DNA of 64,000 nt from Candidatus Poribacteria bacterium (GCA_022822085.1 JAJECK010000025.1:1-64000); one strand, 5' to 3'; counted from the first letter of the stretch, positions 1-9,634 are shown. Notes: generated by a model from the sequence alone, not told the origin. Program-made: numbers and translations.

Positions 1-108
1 GAGGCACGAAACCCGACCTGATAACCACAATCAATACCTGTCGGGTTTCGTGCCTCTACCCGACCTACGAAAAAGGGCCATTATAAAGTAGAAATGGTAT
101 TACTTCCA
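1..108 (-). repeat. Dispersed palindromic repeat (MITE-like), partial copy
   Basis: Positions 1-17 (GAGGCACGAAACCCGAC) are perfectly inverted at 40-56, forming a 17-bp hairpin. The minus-strand reading of 1-108 matches the element at 27870-28006, including ATACCATTTCTAC and the TAGAGGCACGAAACCC core. One end of this copy therefore lies before the window. The outer end near 105 has drifted from the 27870 copy. There is no coding content. The family resembles the GTAGGTTGGGTT-type palindromes common in cyanobacteria and metagenomic genomes; that link is from memory of the motif and is inference. Confidence 0.75.
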
Positions 109-175
109 ATACGGTTGAATTGTTGGGTTTCGCTGCACACTGCCGGTTTCCACGTGCAAGTCGGACTTAGAAGTT

Positions 176-832
176 TTAAAAACCGCTACTTTTTACAAAC
201 TTGATAAACTTCCATTTATTTCCAACAGGTTTTATGGATATTTTGTCAAAAACATTAAACATCCCATTAGGAGGTAGAGGGTCTGTAAATGTTACATGTA
301 TCTTTTCTCCAGATGCTTTTTTCACTACAGCATCACTGATGAGTGCCTTACCATCTTTAATAGTAAAATTCGGTATGGTTACCAGTTCTACTGTAATCGC
401 ACCAGCGGTCGGTTTAACAACGGCATCTGTAGTTTTAGATGAATCATCTGAAGATCTAATTTGCTTCTTGCCAGATGCATCTATTATACGAACCAAGTTG
501 TGTTCATTGCTGGACAAAAGGGTAACACCTCTATCAGCGTTTTTGTTCGTTGTAGATATCATTGCACCTTTTTCATCTGTAGTAAGGGATACTATATTCT
601 TTACAGGTGGAACAAGTTCACTAATGAGGGCGATGTTACATGTTTTGCCATCTACGGAAAGGACAATATTGCTTTTCTGATTAGCATCTCCAATAAGAAT
701 GCTTTCCTCAACATGTAATTTTTTCACACTTTGCCAATCATTTTCTGCGTCTATATTGTCTATACTACCAGCAATATATCCGATAGTAGCTATAAAGCCT
801 CCTAAAAGGAGGTATCCGATTTTCTTCAACAT
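176..832 (-). CDS. Hypothetical membrane-anchored or secreted protein
   Basis: A 218-residue protein that I do not recognise. The N-terminus (MLKKIGYLLLGGFIATIGYIAG) is a hydrophobic signal peptide or single anchor, so the rest should lie outside the cytoplasm. The body is beta-rich with no clear motif; it repeats short units built on ILIGDANQKSNIVLS and MISTTNKNADRGVTLLS, which hints at a small beta-repeat fold. The ATG at 832 follows GGAG at a good distance on the minus strand. It stands alone between the repeat at 1-108 and the GH32 gene. The start is well supported, the function is not. Confidence 0.6.
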   Translation of the reverse strand: MLKKIGYLLLGGFIATIGYIAGSIDNIDAENDWQSVKKLHVEESILIGDANQKSNIVLSVDGKTCNIALISELVPPVKNIVSLTTDEKGAMISTTNKNADRGVTLLSSNEHNLVRIIDASGKKQIRSSDDSSKTTDAVVKPTAGAITVELVTIPNFTIKDGKALISDAVVKKASGEKIHVTFTDPLPPNGMFNVFDKISIKPVGNKWKFIKFVKSSGF

Positions 833-917
833 GAGTCGATCTCCATATTTTCAATTTTGGTAGTCGCAATTAAGGCACGACTACCAAAAATTTATTGGAT
901 GAACTGAGGAAAAATTT

Positions 918-2474
918 CTATGTATAAATATTCTGCATCTGCCAAGAATCTAATGATACAAGTTGACTGTCTTGACCTTGAGAACGCAAAGATACACCAA
1001 CACTATCTTCCCTGTCAGGATAAACACGCATAGCAACACACTGTCTGCCATTCGCAAAGACCTCAACGACACTCTTGTCAACAAATACACGTAGTTTGAG
1101 TGTTTCGTCTCCTAAAATTGACAGCCCACCAGTTTCAGGTGCTCGCGAACGCACATCTGGGGCAATGGACGAATACGATGAATCTATCGTTAACAGACTC
1201 TGACGAACGTTTCTTTCTGAATTATGGTCGCGTATACCACGTTCTCTGAAGAATGCAATACGTGTGAACTCCTCTTTCTGTGGGGAACGTAGCACGTTCA
1301 ACTCAACCATGGGAGAACCCTTCGTGTCTATTTCAAGCTCCAATTCCATTGCCTTGCCATTGATGTTTTCTAAGACAACCTCTTGATTCGCAGGTAACGT
1401 CATCGCATCAACATGTTGATGATCATGCCGCAAGGATTCAATGTCGCCAGCAGGTTCAACACCGATTTCATCTCTTGAAAGAAGTGTCAACCGTCGTGGC
1501 AACGTCATAATCTGATTCCAACCCTTCGTAGGTTTGGCGGGATTCATGTTGTAGATTACGATGACACCACCTTCACCATCAGGTGTTGCAGAAGGTGCGT
1601 GTACGCCAGCAGGCGATGCAGCACCGAAGTTGTTTTTCGCGCCTCCTGTCACCACGAACTTATCCCGTGCTTTGTCGTAATCACCGAGTAGGTATTGTCC
1701 ACCGCTCATGTGACTGAAAAATAGGAGGATGTGTTTGTCACCGATAGGCCAAAAATAGGGACATGCACCATCATCACCGACCAACGTATATTGATCGTCT
1801 TCAACAAACGGATGTAGATAAACCCAATTCGCTAAATCTGCAGAACGGAGTAGGAAATTCGCACGCACCGGTCTACCAGCAGGACCTTGCGGTAATGTCC
1901 CACCCGATAACGAATAATACAAGTCATCCTTTTTCCAGATACACGGGTCAAAAACGCGATAGACAGGCGTTGTGCCGTCAGCGTGTCTTGAGGGTATCAC
2001 TGCCTTGCCAGATACCTTCTCCCAATTCAAGAGAAGTGGATCGCTTGACACTGCGACCATGTTCCCAACGACTGTGCCGTGATACATCGCAATCACGCGG
2101 TCTTCTTCAACAAAAGTAGACCCAGAGAAACAGCATCTCTCTGGATTCGGATAAATCGCGTAAGGTAGGTCACGCCAGTGGATGAGGTCATTACTGATTG
2201 CGTGTCCCCAGTGTTGACGTGTGTCTTCGGGTGGATATGCCTGATAGAAAAGATGCCACCGCCCCTGCCAAAAACAGATCCCGTTAGGGTCATTGAGCGA
2301 TGCTTCCGGATTGACGTAGTGGTAGATAGGACGATGCGGATCCCCTTCGTATCTCTTGCGATACTCGTTCAACCGCTGCATCAACGGATTTGTCTTTAAC
2401 GCTTCTTCCTGTTCTTCCAATGTTTCAGGAAATGTATAATGCGGAACTTTCGAGGTGAAGTCTTCGTTAGCCAT
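918..2474 (-). CDS. Glycoside hydrolase family 32 (invertase/fructanase-like) protein
   Basis: GH32 enzymes cleave fructosyl links in sucrose, levan or inulin with a five-bladed propeller plus a beta-sandwich. The nucleophile motif NDPNG is at about residue 60, after HYVNPEASL, and the transition-state Asp motif reads RVFDP near residue 175. The usual acid/base motif (E)CP reads GACPYFWP near residue 236, so the standard Glu is Ala here. The C-terminal third holds the sandwich-like FVDKSVVEVFANG segment typical of the family. The start is placed at 2474 (MANEDF) because AGGAGA sits six bases upstream; an upstream in-frame start at 2513 would bury that RBS. There is no signal peptide, so it is probably cytoplasmic. 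The family is sure, the activity less so. Confidence 0.88.
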   Translation of the reverse strand: MANEDFTSKVPHYTFPETLEEQEEALKTNPLMQRLNEYRKRYEGDPHRPIYHYVNPEASLNDPNGICFWQGRWHLFYQAYPPEDTRQHWGHAISNDLIHWRDLPYAIYPNPERCCFSGSTFVEEDRVIAMYHGTVVGNMVAVSSDPLLLNWEKVSGKAVIPSRHADGTTPVYRVFDPCIWKKDDLYYSLSGGTLPQGPAGRPVRANFLLRSADLANWVYLHPFVEDDQYTLVGDDGACPYFWPIGDKHILLFFSHMSGGQYLLGDYDKARDKFVVTGGAKNNFGAASPAGVHAPSATPDGEGGVIVIYNMNPAKPTKGWNQIMTLPRRLTLLSRDEIGVEPAGDIESLRHDHQHVDAMTLPANQEVVLENINGKAMELELEIDTKGSPMVELNVLRSPQKEEFTRIAFFRERGIRDHNSERNVRQSLLTIDSSYSSIAPDVRSRAPETGGLSILGDETLKLRVFVDKSVVEVFANGRQCVAMRVYPDREDSVGVSLRSQGQDSQLVSLDSWQMQNIYT

Positions 2475-2622
2475 AGTTTCTCCTATGTAAAATGATTGTG
2501 AGATATATAGCATTTAACATAGCATGGGATACGGTCTATGTCCAGAAAAATGTGATTAAGGCAGGTTGATTTAGTGTTGGCAGAATTAGTGAATCGCAAT
2601 GCATAAAGTGAACTAGGATCAA

Positions 2623-2820
2623 TCAATATTGATCTAAAATATTGGAGATGGTGTTGAGGAAATTGTAAGAAGCAGTTTCATGGCGACACTTGGAATTTTC
2701 GTTTAGAGGATATGTATCTGCTGAATTATTCTTGACGATTTCTTCCCAAAGTATCTTACCTTCAGTGTCGCAAAATGTCGTGATGAATTCTATGGTATAC
2801 TGTTGACAACATTTGCAGAC
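2623..2820 (-). pseudogene. Possible gene remnant in the 2514-2953 gap
   Basis: The gap 2475-2953 holds no complete gene. On the minus strand, 2820-2623 is an open frame of 65 codons whose amino-acid mix looks coding (it includes QYTIEFITTFCDTEG and ends TISNILDQY), yet it has no ATG, GTG or TTG start after the upstream stop. A short MDIKVRK reading in another frame lies just upstream. It could be a decayed small gene or chance. No family is recognised. Confidence 0.25.
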
Positions 2821-2953
2821 TTACATGGATTTATTATTTCCTTACCTTGATATCCATAATTACAATTATGAATGTAAAAAGGGAGTTCAATCAAAACAAA
2901 TGCCAGTTATTTGTTACATAAGAATCTGCGTTATTATCGTCATGTAGAATCAT

Positions 2954-4294
2954 TTACTGGTTATGGGAGCGTGTAGCATTGCAGTATCTATGCACCAATC
3001 TGGCATTTTCAGGGACGGTTTTGCCACCACGCCAATAGTGTCTATCATGGTCTAAAGCTGCATCTTCAATGAGTGTTATTTGCTGCTTACATATTTGACA
3101 CATTTTACTTTGTTTGAATAGACTATCTTTTAATTCCCGAGAAAAAAGCCTTGTTGAATCATTGGGTTCAGAATCTGCCATAGCTAGTTTTAATCTCTCA
3201 TTCCAAGTCTGAAAGACATAAGAAATCCGGTCATAACTCCCGGTTGACGTGCTTACACAATTAACCCAACGGTCATCAGTTGCTATTAGGTCAAGATACT
3301 CTTCAATTATCATATCAGCAGAACGAGTGAGTGCCCCTAGATCATAGTCAGTAAAGGAGACGCTTATCACTTGAAAAACAGACGCATTAGCACTACGACT
3401 CGTAGGTTTAAGCCTAAACCCTCTATCTCCAAAGATTGAGTATGCAGCTCTCATTGCATGTTTAAATTTATTTCTAAATTCATTTTGTTTTTCTTCATTT
3501 GGATTTCTGTAAGTTTCAAAGAATTCGTTAAAAAATGCTTTTAACCCTTTCCTAGCTTTAGTAAATGTCATTTGATAGAAAGCCAAAAACCGTAAGACTA
3601 GTAACCGGTCTTTCATTCTTTTATTAATGTTTTTCTGAGCGATGCATTCCTTGAATTCCTTAAATTGGGCTAATTCTTTTATTAAATCATTTAACTTTCC
3701 TCTATACAGACAGTTCCTAATCTCCATTTCATTCAATGCGATTCCACCAGTATTCAGCCTTTCAAACATCAAAAAAACTAAATCCTTTTTAGATGTTTCA
3801 GTGAGTTCAATAGTTCTTATAGTAGTATTTCGTAGCTTATTTTGTAATGGTTTTTCAAGATCCTTAAATTGCAAACCATTGAGCTCATTCTTTATTTCTA
3901 ATCCGGTTAGTTTTAGCTCATTATTGAGAAAGTTGAAAACCGATGTTAAACGTTGAAGTCCATCAATAACTTCATACTGATTCTCATTATTCTCAGCTAA
4001 GTAAATCACTGGAACTGGTAACCCAATTAGAAACGATTCAATAAGGCGTGAGGCACGTTTTGTTGTCCAAATGTATTCTCGTTGCCAGTCTGGATCAAGT
4101 ATTAAATTGCCTTCCTTGTGCAATCTATCAAATTCTATTAGACTACGATCACTGGAACCAAAATAAATCTTCTCTATATCAGTTACTTCCTCCAAATCCC
4201 CTTCATCTGCTCCCTCTAAATCAATATCTTCTTCCAGGGTAATTTCTGGTGTAAGATCTAAGTCGTCTTGAAGTCCGATAGCCGTTTTATACAT
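2954..4294 (-). CDS. DUF262-HNH nuclease-like protein (GmrSD/SspE-like architecture)
   Basis: This 446-residue protein has an N-terminal DUF262 (GmrS/ParB-like NTPase) domain with LDPDWQREYIW near residue 65, the signature DGLQRLTS near 112 and FERLNTGG near 180. A C-terminal HNH zinc module follows, with CQIC near 398, LDHDRHYW near 418 and HRYCNATR near 438. DUF262 proteins with an HNH end include the GmrSD type IV enzymes and SspE, which act against modified or foreign DNA. A strong RBS (AGAAGGAG) precedes the ATG, 24 bp after the methyltransferase stop, so the two form an operon. The very acidic N-terminal 45 residues are unusual. The restriction role is inferred from domains and partner. 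Confidence 0.85.
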   Translation of the reverse strand: MYKTAIGLQDDLDLTPEITLEEDIDLEGADEGDLEEVTDIEKIYFGSSDRSLIEFDRLHKEGNLILDPDWQREYIWTTKRASRLIESFLIGLPVPVIYLAENNENQYEVIDGLQRLTSVFNFLNNELKLTGLEIKNELNGLQFKDLEKPLQNKLRNTTIRTIELTETSKKDLVFLMFERLNTGGIALNEMEIRNCLYRGKLNDLIKELAQFKEFKECIAQKNINKRMKDRLLVLRFLAFYQMTFTKARKGLKAFFNEFFETYRNPNEEKQNEFRNKFKHAMRAAYSIFGDRGFRLKPTSRSANASVFQVISVSFTDYDLGALTRSADMIIEEYLDLIATDDRWVNCVSTSTGSYDRISYVFQTWNERLKLAMADSEPNDSTRLFSRELKDSLFKQSKMCQICKQQITLIEDAALDHDRHYWRGGKTVPENARLVHRYCNATRSHNQ

Positions 4295-4318
4295 GATAAT
4301 TCTCCTTCTGAATTTTGT

Positions 4319-5209
4319 TCAAAATACTTTTAGTAATTCATTGTTGACGAGGTGTTCGTCCACTTCTTCTGCAAATACTATGCATTGTGTAGGATTAATT
4401 TTTTCCTTTGCAACATGATAGGACTGCGGAAAGATTTCAATACCAACAGAATTTCGTAATAACTTCTGAGCAACTTGACATGTCGTCCCAGAACCTGCAA
4501 ACGGGTCAAGCACCCAATCATTTTCTTTCGTAAATAACTTAATAAACCATTCGGGTAACGACTTTGGGAAAACGGCACTGTGTTTACGATTGCCTGTTTC
4601 CGTAGCCAGGTGCAACACATTCGTTGGATACGCCATTTTCCTGTCTACCCAATTTGACACATTCTTGCCAAACCCACTTCCAACTTTTGAGGTGTCTCGA
4701 CTTTGATCAGTCTTGCTAAGGTTTTTCAATCGTTTCTCCGCCCAATCTCCCATCGGCACCATAACAGATTCTTGATACATGTTGAACTTTTTTGTTTTGT
4801 TAAACTGTAGACACCGTTCCCAAGCATCTCTAAATCGGTTCGGCCATTTTCCCGGATAACTATTTTTCTTATGCCAGATAAACTCCTCTGTCCACAACCA
4901 CCCTTGCTTTTTCATCTCAAGTATCAACTCAATTACATAAGTATGTCGTTCTCCATTGACGGCTTTCTCTTTAATGTTTAAGATAAAAGTACCCGATGGC
5001 TTGAGAACCCTTAAAAATTGTTCAGCACGCGGCATAAACCAATCGACATATTCGTTCGGATTGATTCCACCGTATGTTTTAGACCTTCTGTCTGCATAAG
5101 GTGGAGAGGTTATAATTAGGTCAATTGAATCTGCATCAAAATTGGTGAGTACGTCTAAACAATCTCCGAGATAAAGATCAGTTTTTATCGCTGACATTTT
5201 AGTATCCAT
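4319..5209 (-). CDS. Site-specific DNA methyltransferase, beta-class (N4-cytosine or N6-adenine)
   Basis: It transfers a methyl group from SAM to an exocyclic amino group in DNA. Catalytic motif IV reads TSPPY near residue 34 and the SAM-binding motif DPFAGSGTT lies near residue 235; IV before I is the permuted beta class. SPPY rather than DPPY leans towards N4-cytosine. The open frame extends to 5341, but the extra N-terminus looks like membrane-type filler with no RBS, so the start is placed at MDTKMSAIKTD (5209), with the second Met (5197) possible. RBS support is weak for both. It is the first gene of the operon with the DUF262-HNH gene and should protect self DNA or provide the mark that the partner reads. 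The region 5342-5549 upstream holds only AT-rich promoter-like DNA. Confidence 0.88.
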   Translation of the reverse strand: MDTKMSAIKTDLYLGDCLDVLTNFDADSIDLIITSPPYADRRSKTYGGINPNEYVDWFMPRAEQFLRVLKPSGTFILNIKEKAVNGERHTYVIELILEMKKQGWLWTEEFIWHKKNSYPGKWPNRFRDAWERCLQFNKTKKFNMYQESVMVPMGDWAEKRLKNLSKTDQSRDTSKVGSGFGKNVSNWVDRKMAYPTNVLHLATETGNRKHSAVFPKSLPEWFIKLFTKENDWVLDPFAGSGTTCQVAQKLLRNSVGIEIFPQSYHVAKEKINPTQCIVFAEEVDEHLVNNELLKVF

Positions 5210-5549
5210 CTTTATGGTAATGTTAACTGAAATTACTAATATGAAAACTAATAAAGAGTACCATATTATCACAGAATGTTCAAGCGAAACGTATGCATTA
5301 GGTCTGTAAAGTCTTAGCATGTGGTGAAGTATTAGCACCAAGTGAAAGAAACATAACTTTTTAATTTGACAAGATTCAGATTCACATGGTATTATAAATC
5401 CATTACAAATAAACTGGTTTTTGAAACGTGAATCATTTGTTGTGTGGCAAATAGATATATCTTATATATTGATACATTAGTTCTAACAAAAAATCTAAGT
5501 TGTGTCATACATGTAAATCAATTTCAATAAATCAAAGAGGAGTAAAGTA

Positions 5550-7439
5550 GTGAAAAAGATTTTACTTTGTGTATTTGCGGTATTCTGCCTGATTGCACTC
5601 AACGTAAACGCACAAATTGAATGGGACGCTGATGAGTTTATGCCCTTGTCTGAAGTAAAAATTGGTATGGAGGGTAAAGGGTACACGGTTTTTTCTGGCA
5701 CAGATGCTGAGGAATTCACTTATGAAGTTGTAAGCATTGAGTATAACTCAACTCCAGGATGGCACGTGGTATGGGCAGAAGGCACAAGTGATAACTTTAA
5801 ACGTACTGGTGTTGCTGGTGGAATGAGTGGAAGTCCAGTATACATAAATGGACGGCTTATGGGGGCAATTTCACTTGGATATTTCAATCAACGCGAACGT
5901 TCAAATCTGTTTGGGGTAACACCATTTGAATTAATGGTGAATGTTACCAAACGCGGTATGGAACCCAACCTTTTATATGCCCACACGCAACAAACCGAAC
6001 TCGGTTCTGAATTTGTTCAGGAAGGTCTCAATATGTTGCCTACCCTTCTTCCTAAAGCACATAACGGCTTGTTCCAAAATCCGATTGAAAATGCAAACAT
6101 AGCATCTGATTTTGACTTGAATACGGAAGAGTTTTCATTGCAGTTAGCAATACCTGTCACCATTCCAAGACTTGATAGACAGACGATGCAGCTCCTAAAG
6201 CCATTTTTGGCAAGAGGAAATATGGTGCCTGTCCAAGCAGCAGGAGGTGGTGGCCCCGTCAAAGAGTCACCCGTTGAACCGGGACAGATTGTTGGTCAAG
6301 AGGCTATGCGTGGCGATGTCTCATCTTTTGGATACGGAACTATCACTTACATTGATAAACAGAAAAAAGAACTACTCGCTTATGGACATCCAGCTTTTGG
6401 TGAAGGTAATGTCAACCTTCCTTTGTCCGGTGGGTATGTGCACTTTATTCTACCAAGCCGCACACGTTCATCTAAAATTGCATCCGCAACCCAACCTATC
6501 GGAACTTTGGTACAAGATCGTGTACCTGCTATTGCTGGATTAATTGAGGAACTTCCAAATTCACATCATTTTATCCCAGTGACAGCAAAGATCCAAACAT
6601 CTGATAAGAAAGTGCATAATCTATCATACGAAGCTGCACGAGATAAGACGTTCACCGCAAGTTATGCGGCTGCTGGAATTTCCGGTTTAGTAAGCTCAAT
6701 GGAATTCTCTGGGAACGATCACACAGTCAATGTCCTGGCTAAAATTACACTTGAAGATCATCCAGAATTAGACAACAATGAAGTCGTCGTAAACAACATC
6801 TTTTCATCAAGCGGTTCACCTGGGTTTAACGTCTCACGGACAATATTAACCCCGATGCTGGATTTGTTAGTTAATCCCTATGCCAAAGTTAAAATAGAGT
6901 CTATTGACTTTGATATAAAATTAGAGGATAGACGAAAGACAGCGGGCATTCTGAAATCACGACTTGATAAGAATGTCTATCGTCCAGGGGAAGAAGTAGA
7001 AATTACGTATACTATTCGTCCCTATCTTGAGCAACCTGAGACATTAATAGCTAAAATCACAATTCCGAAGGATACACCTGATGGAATTGTCTTGCTTCGC
7101 GCAATGAGTTCAAGCGCATATCAGAGTTGGAAACGCTCACGTGCCCCAGGAAGTTCCCGAGCGACTAACATCAATCAGTTGGTAAAATTATTAAATGACG
7201 GTGAACCGAACACGAACCTTATTCTTGAACTTTCCGTGCCACAACCCGGATTAACCGTTCAAGGCGAGGAATTCCCAAACCTGCCGCTGTCTGTAATGGC
7301 GGTGATGAACACCACACTCCGTAGTGGAGAAAATGGATTCACGTTTGGAACAGTGGTACACACAGATAAGGTTGAGACTGACTACATTATCGTTGGCACT
7401 GCTTCTGTGCCGGTAGCCGTAAATAGAAATGCACAATAA
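5550..7439 (+). CDS. SpoIVB-type S55 peptidase domain protein, secreted
   Basis: The start is GTG at 5550, after AGAGGAG. Residues 1-22 are a signal peptide ending NVNA. Residues about 30-130 form an S55 domain: PLSEVKIGMEGKGYTV is its typical opening and GGMSGSPVY near residue 94 holds the serine motif. In spore formers SpoIVB cleaves SpoIVFA; in non-sporulating bacteria, proteins with this domain have no assigned job. The middle (residues 240-430) keeps blocks such as GTITYIDKQKKELLAYGHPAFG, and the C-terminus is beta-sandwich-like. It is followed 56 bp later by a secreted propeller protein on the same strand. The domain call is firm, the substrate unknown. Confidence 0.85.
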   Translation: MKKILLCVFAVFCLIALNVNAQIEWDADEFMPLSEVKIGMEGKGYTVFSGTDAEEFTYEVVSIEYNSTPGWHVVWAEGTSDNFKRTGVAGGMSGSPVYINGRLMGAISLGYFNQRERSNLFGVTPFELMVNVTKRGMEPNLLYAHTQQTELGSEFVQEGLNMLPTLLPKAHNGLFQNPIENANIASDFDLNTEEFSLQLAIPVTIPRLDRQTMQLLKPFLARGNMVPVQAAGGGGPVKESPVEPGQIVGQEAMRGDVSSFGYGTITYIDKQKKELLAYGHPAFGEGNVNLPLSGGYVHFILPSRTRSSKIASATQPIGTLVQDRVPAIAGLIEELPNSHHFIPVTAKIQTSDKKVHNLSYEAARDKTFTASYAAAGISGLVSSMEFSGNDHTVNVLAKITLEDHPELDNNEVVVNNIFSSSGSPGFNVSRTILTPMLDLLVNPYAKVKIESIDFDIKLEDRRKTAGILKSRLDKNVYRPGEEVEITYTIRPYLEQPETLIAKITIPKDTPDGIVLLRAMSSSAYQSWKRSRAPGSSRATNINQLVKLLNDGEPNTNLILELSVPQPGLTVQGEEFPNLPLSVMAVMNTTLRSGENGFTFGTVVHTDKVETDYIIVGTASVPVAVNRNAQ

Positions 7440-7495
7440 CCTAATATTGGATTATATAATCATTATCGCGCCATTGTAACAGGAGGATATGTTTT

Positions 7496-9607
7496 ATGCG
7501 CAGTTTTTTTCGTTTTTGGAGCCTGATGGCATTACTCTTAATTCCCGTATGTATTGCATCGGCTGTAACCACATCATTGTGGGAGCAACATCAGAGAACA
7601 GATTTTGAATCTGGAGAAATTAAGAAAATTTCTGTTTCAAGTAGAGGAGATGCCATGTTATCACGCAAAGTTGATGGCTTCTCAAAAATAGATGAGGCAC
7701 GTGTTTGGGCACTCGTTGAAGACACTGAAGGCAATATCTATGCTGGAACAGGCAGTGAAGGCAAAATATACAAAATAAGTGCAGACGGTAAAAACTTTTC
7801 ACTCTATTATGATTCACCTGAAGTAGAAATATATAGTCTTGCTATCGGAGCAGATGATACCCTTTACGCAGGCACAGGACCAGACGGGTTGATCTACAAA
7901 ATTACGGATGAATCAACACCACCAGAAACCATCCTAAAAGAAGGCGACAAATACGTATGGTCCATGCATCTTGATGATGCTGGAAACCTATTTGCCGTAA
8001 CGGGCCTTGAAGGAAAAGTATATAAAATTACACCTGATGGCGAAGTCAATGTTCTATTTGACGCAGAAGAAAAGAATATCGTTTCTTTAGTCGCTTATGA
8101 CGGCGGGTTTTATGCTGGCAGTAGTGGAAACGGTATCATCTATAAGATCAGTGATGATGGAACCGCAAACGTAGTATATCAAGCCAAAGAGAAAGATGTA
8201 CGGAATCTGGTCATGGATAGTGAAGGCAACGTCTATGCTTCGCTAATTACATCAGTCCCTATTGATAGAAGTAGTAGAAGTGCCCGTCCGAGTAGAGGTC
8301 CATCTGTGCCTTCACCACAGGCCCCAGGCAGCGGTCCACCTAAAGAAAACAAATCTTTTGTTTATAGGATTCATCCTGATGGAACAGTCGCACAAGTATG
8401 GAGTTCACCCGAGCCGCTAATCTCATCAATTGTATTAGAAAATGATGAGGAATTGTTGGTTGGAACAGGGAGCAATGGTAAATTGTTCCGTGTTGAAACA
8501 AAAACAGGTGAATTTGCTGAAATCGGCAAATGTTCTGCAAAAAATGTCGTAGGGATATATCAGACGAAGAATTCGGACGACATGAAAACTATCATCGCTG
8601 CTGGTGACCCCGGTAAACTATTCCAACTTACTACAGATTATGTTGAAGAAGGTACAATTGAATCTTCTGTCCACAATGCACAAAGTTTGTCGCGTTGGGG
8701 GAAACTTTCGTGGGAAGCTGATGTGCCAGAAGGCACTTCAATTAGTTTTGCTACGCGTTCAGGCAATACCCGTAAACCTGATGATACTTGGAACGAATGG
8801 TCAGATGAACTTATGACACCAGAAGGATCGCAAATCCCGAATGCGGATGCACAATATATCCAATGGCGCGCAAAGTTCACTACAACTGACCCAGCTAAAG
8901 CACCTACACTGAAAAAGGTAATCCTGGCATCTGCACAAACAAATGTTCAGCCGCTGATTACCAGTATCTCAGTAGGGGCACCTGGTAGAAGTAGCGCACA
9001 ACGTCCGTCAGCCGGACCACCTTCACCAAGCAGTGCAAGTAGAAGTTCGTCCTCAGCTTCATCACCAAAAAGATGGAAAATAGAGTGGAAGGTGGAAGAT
9101 GCAAATAAGGACGCACTACAATTCACAGTCTACTACAGTGGTGTTGGTGAAGAAAACTGGCAACTTCTCAAAAAGGAACTCGGAGCTCCCAGTTATGATT
9201 GGGATATCACCTCAATCGCTGATGGAAAATACAAACTGAAGGTCGTTGCTACTGATAAGTTGAGCAATCCAGTCGGATGGGAAAAAACTGCATCGAAGGT
9301 AAGTGCACCGTTCAGCATTGATAATACCGACCCGAATGTTGGTGATATTGCCGTAGAGGAAAACGGTGAAGGCACATTCAAAATAACATGTAAGGTCACG
9401 GATATGATGAACACTGTCCAGAAAGCTGTCTATAAGATTGACAACGACGAACAGTGGAAAGTCATCTTTCCTGATGATGGTATCTTTGATTCCAAAGAAG
9501 AAACGTTGTTATTAGAAACTAACAAGCTACCGGAAGGTGCACATAGCATCACAATTCGGGTAACAGATAAGGCACAGAACACCGCAACAGGTCGGAAAAG
9601 TTTCTAA
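7496..9607 (+). CDS. Secreted beta-propeller protein with Ser/Pro linkers
   Basis: The signal peptide spans residues 1-23 (ending CIASA). Residues about 60-380 hold repeated blades of the form YAGTGxxGxIYKIxxDG, for instance at 7741, 7861, 8101 and 8455, as in NHL or two-component-regulator propellers. Low-complexity linkers rich in Ser, Pro and Arg occur near residues 258-282 and 500-522. The last 180 residues look like two Ig-like or cadherin-like beta-sandwich domains (KVEDANKDALQFTVYYSG, then RVTDKAQN). The RBS AGGAGG lies 13 bases upstream of the ATG at 7496; a nearer ATG at 7490 opens another frame. It probably shares a transcript with the S55 gene. A role in binding or sensing outside the cell is inferred; no catalytic motif is visible. 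Confidence 0.75.
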   Translation: MRSFFRFWSLMALLLIPVCIASAVTTSLWEQHQRTDFESGEIKKISVSSRGDAMLSRKVDGFSKIDEARVWALVEDTEGNIYAGTGSEGKIYKISADGKNFSLYYDSPEVEIYSLAIGADDTLYAGTGPDGLIYKITDESTPPETILKEGDKYVWSMHLDDAGNLFAVTGLEGKVYKITPDGEVNVLFDAEEKNIVSLVAYDGGFYAGSSGNGIIYKISDDGTANVVYQAKEKDVRNLVMDSEGNVYASLITSVPIDRSSRSARPSRGPSVPSPQAPGSGPPKENKSFVYRIHPDGTVAQVWSSPEPLISSIVLENDEELLVGTGSNGKLFRVETKTGEFAEIGKCSAKNVVGIYQTKNSDDMKTIIAAGDPGKLFQLTTDYVEEGTIESSVHNAQSLSRWGKLSWEADVPEGTSISFATRSGNTRKPDDTWNEWSDELMTPEGSQIPNADAQYIQWRAKFTTTDPAKAPTLKKVILASAQTNVQPLITSISVGAPGRSSAQRPSAGPPSPSSASRSSSSASSPKRWKIEWKVEDANKDALQFTVYYSGVGEENWQLLKKELGAPSYDWDITSIADGKYKLKVVATDKLSNPVGWEKTASKVSAPFSIDNTDPNVGDIAVEENGEGTFKITCKVTDMMNTVQKAVYKIDNDEQWKVIFPDDGIFDSKEETLLLETNKLPEGAHSITIRVTDKAQNTATGRKSF

Positions 9608-9634
9608 GGACTGTGGTTTATAGCAACCTATTTG

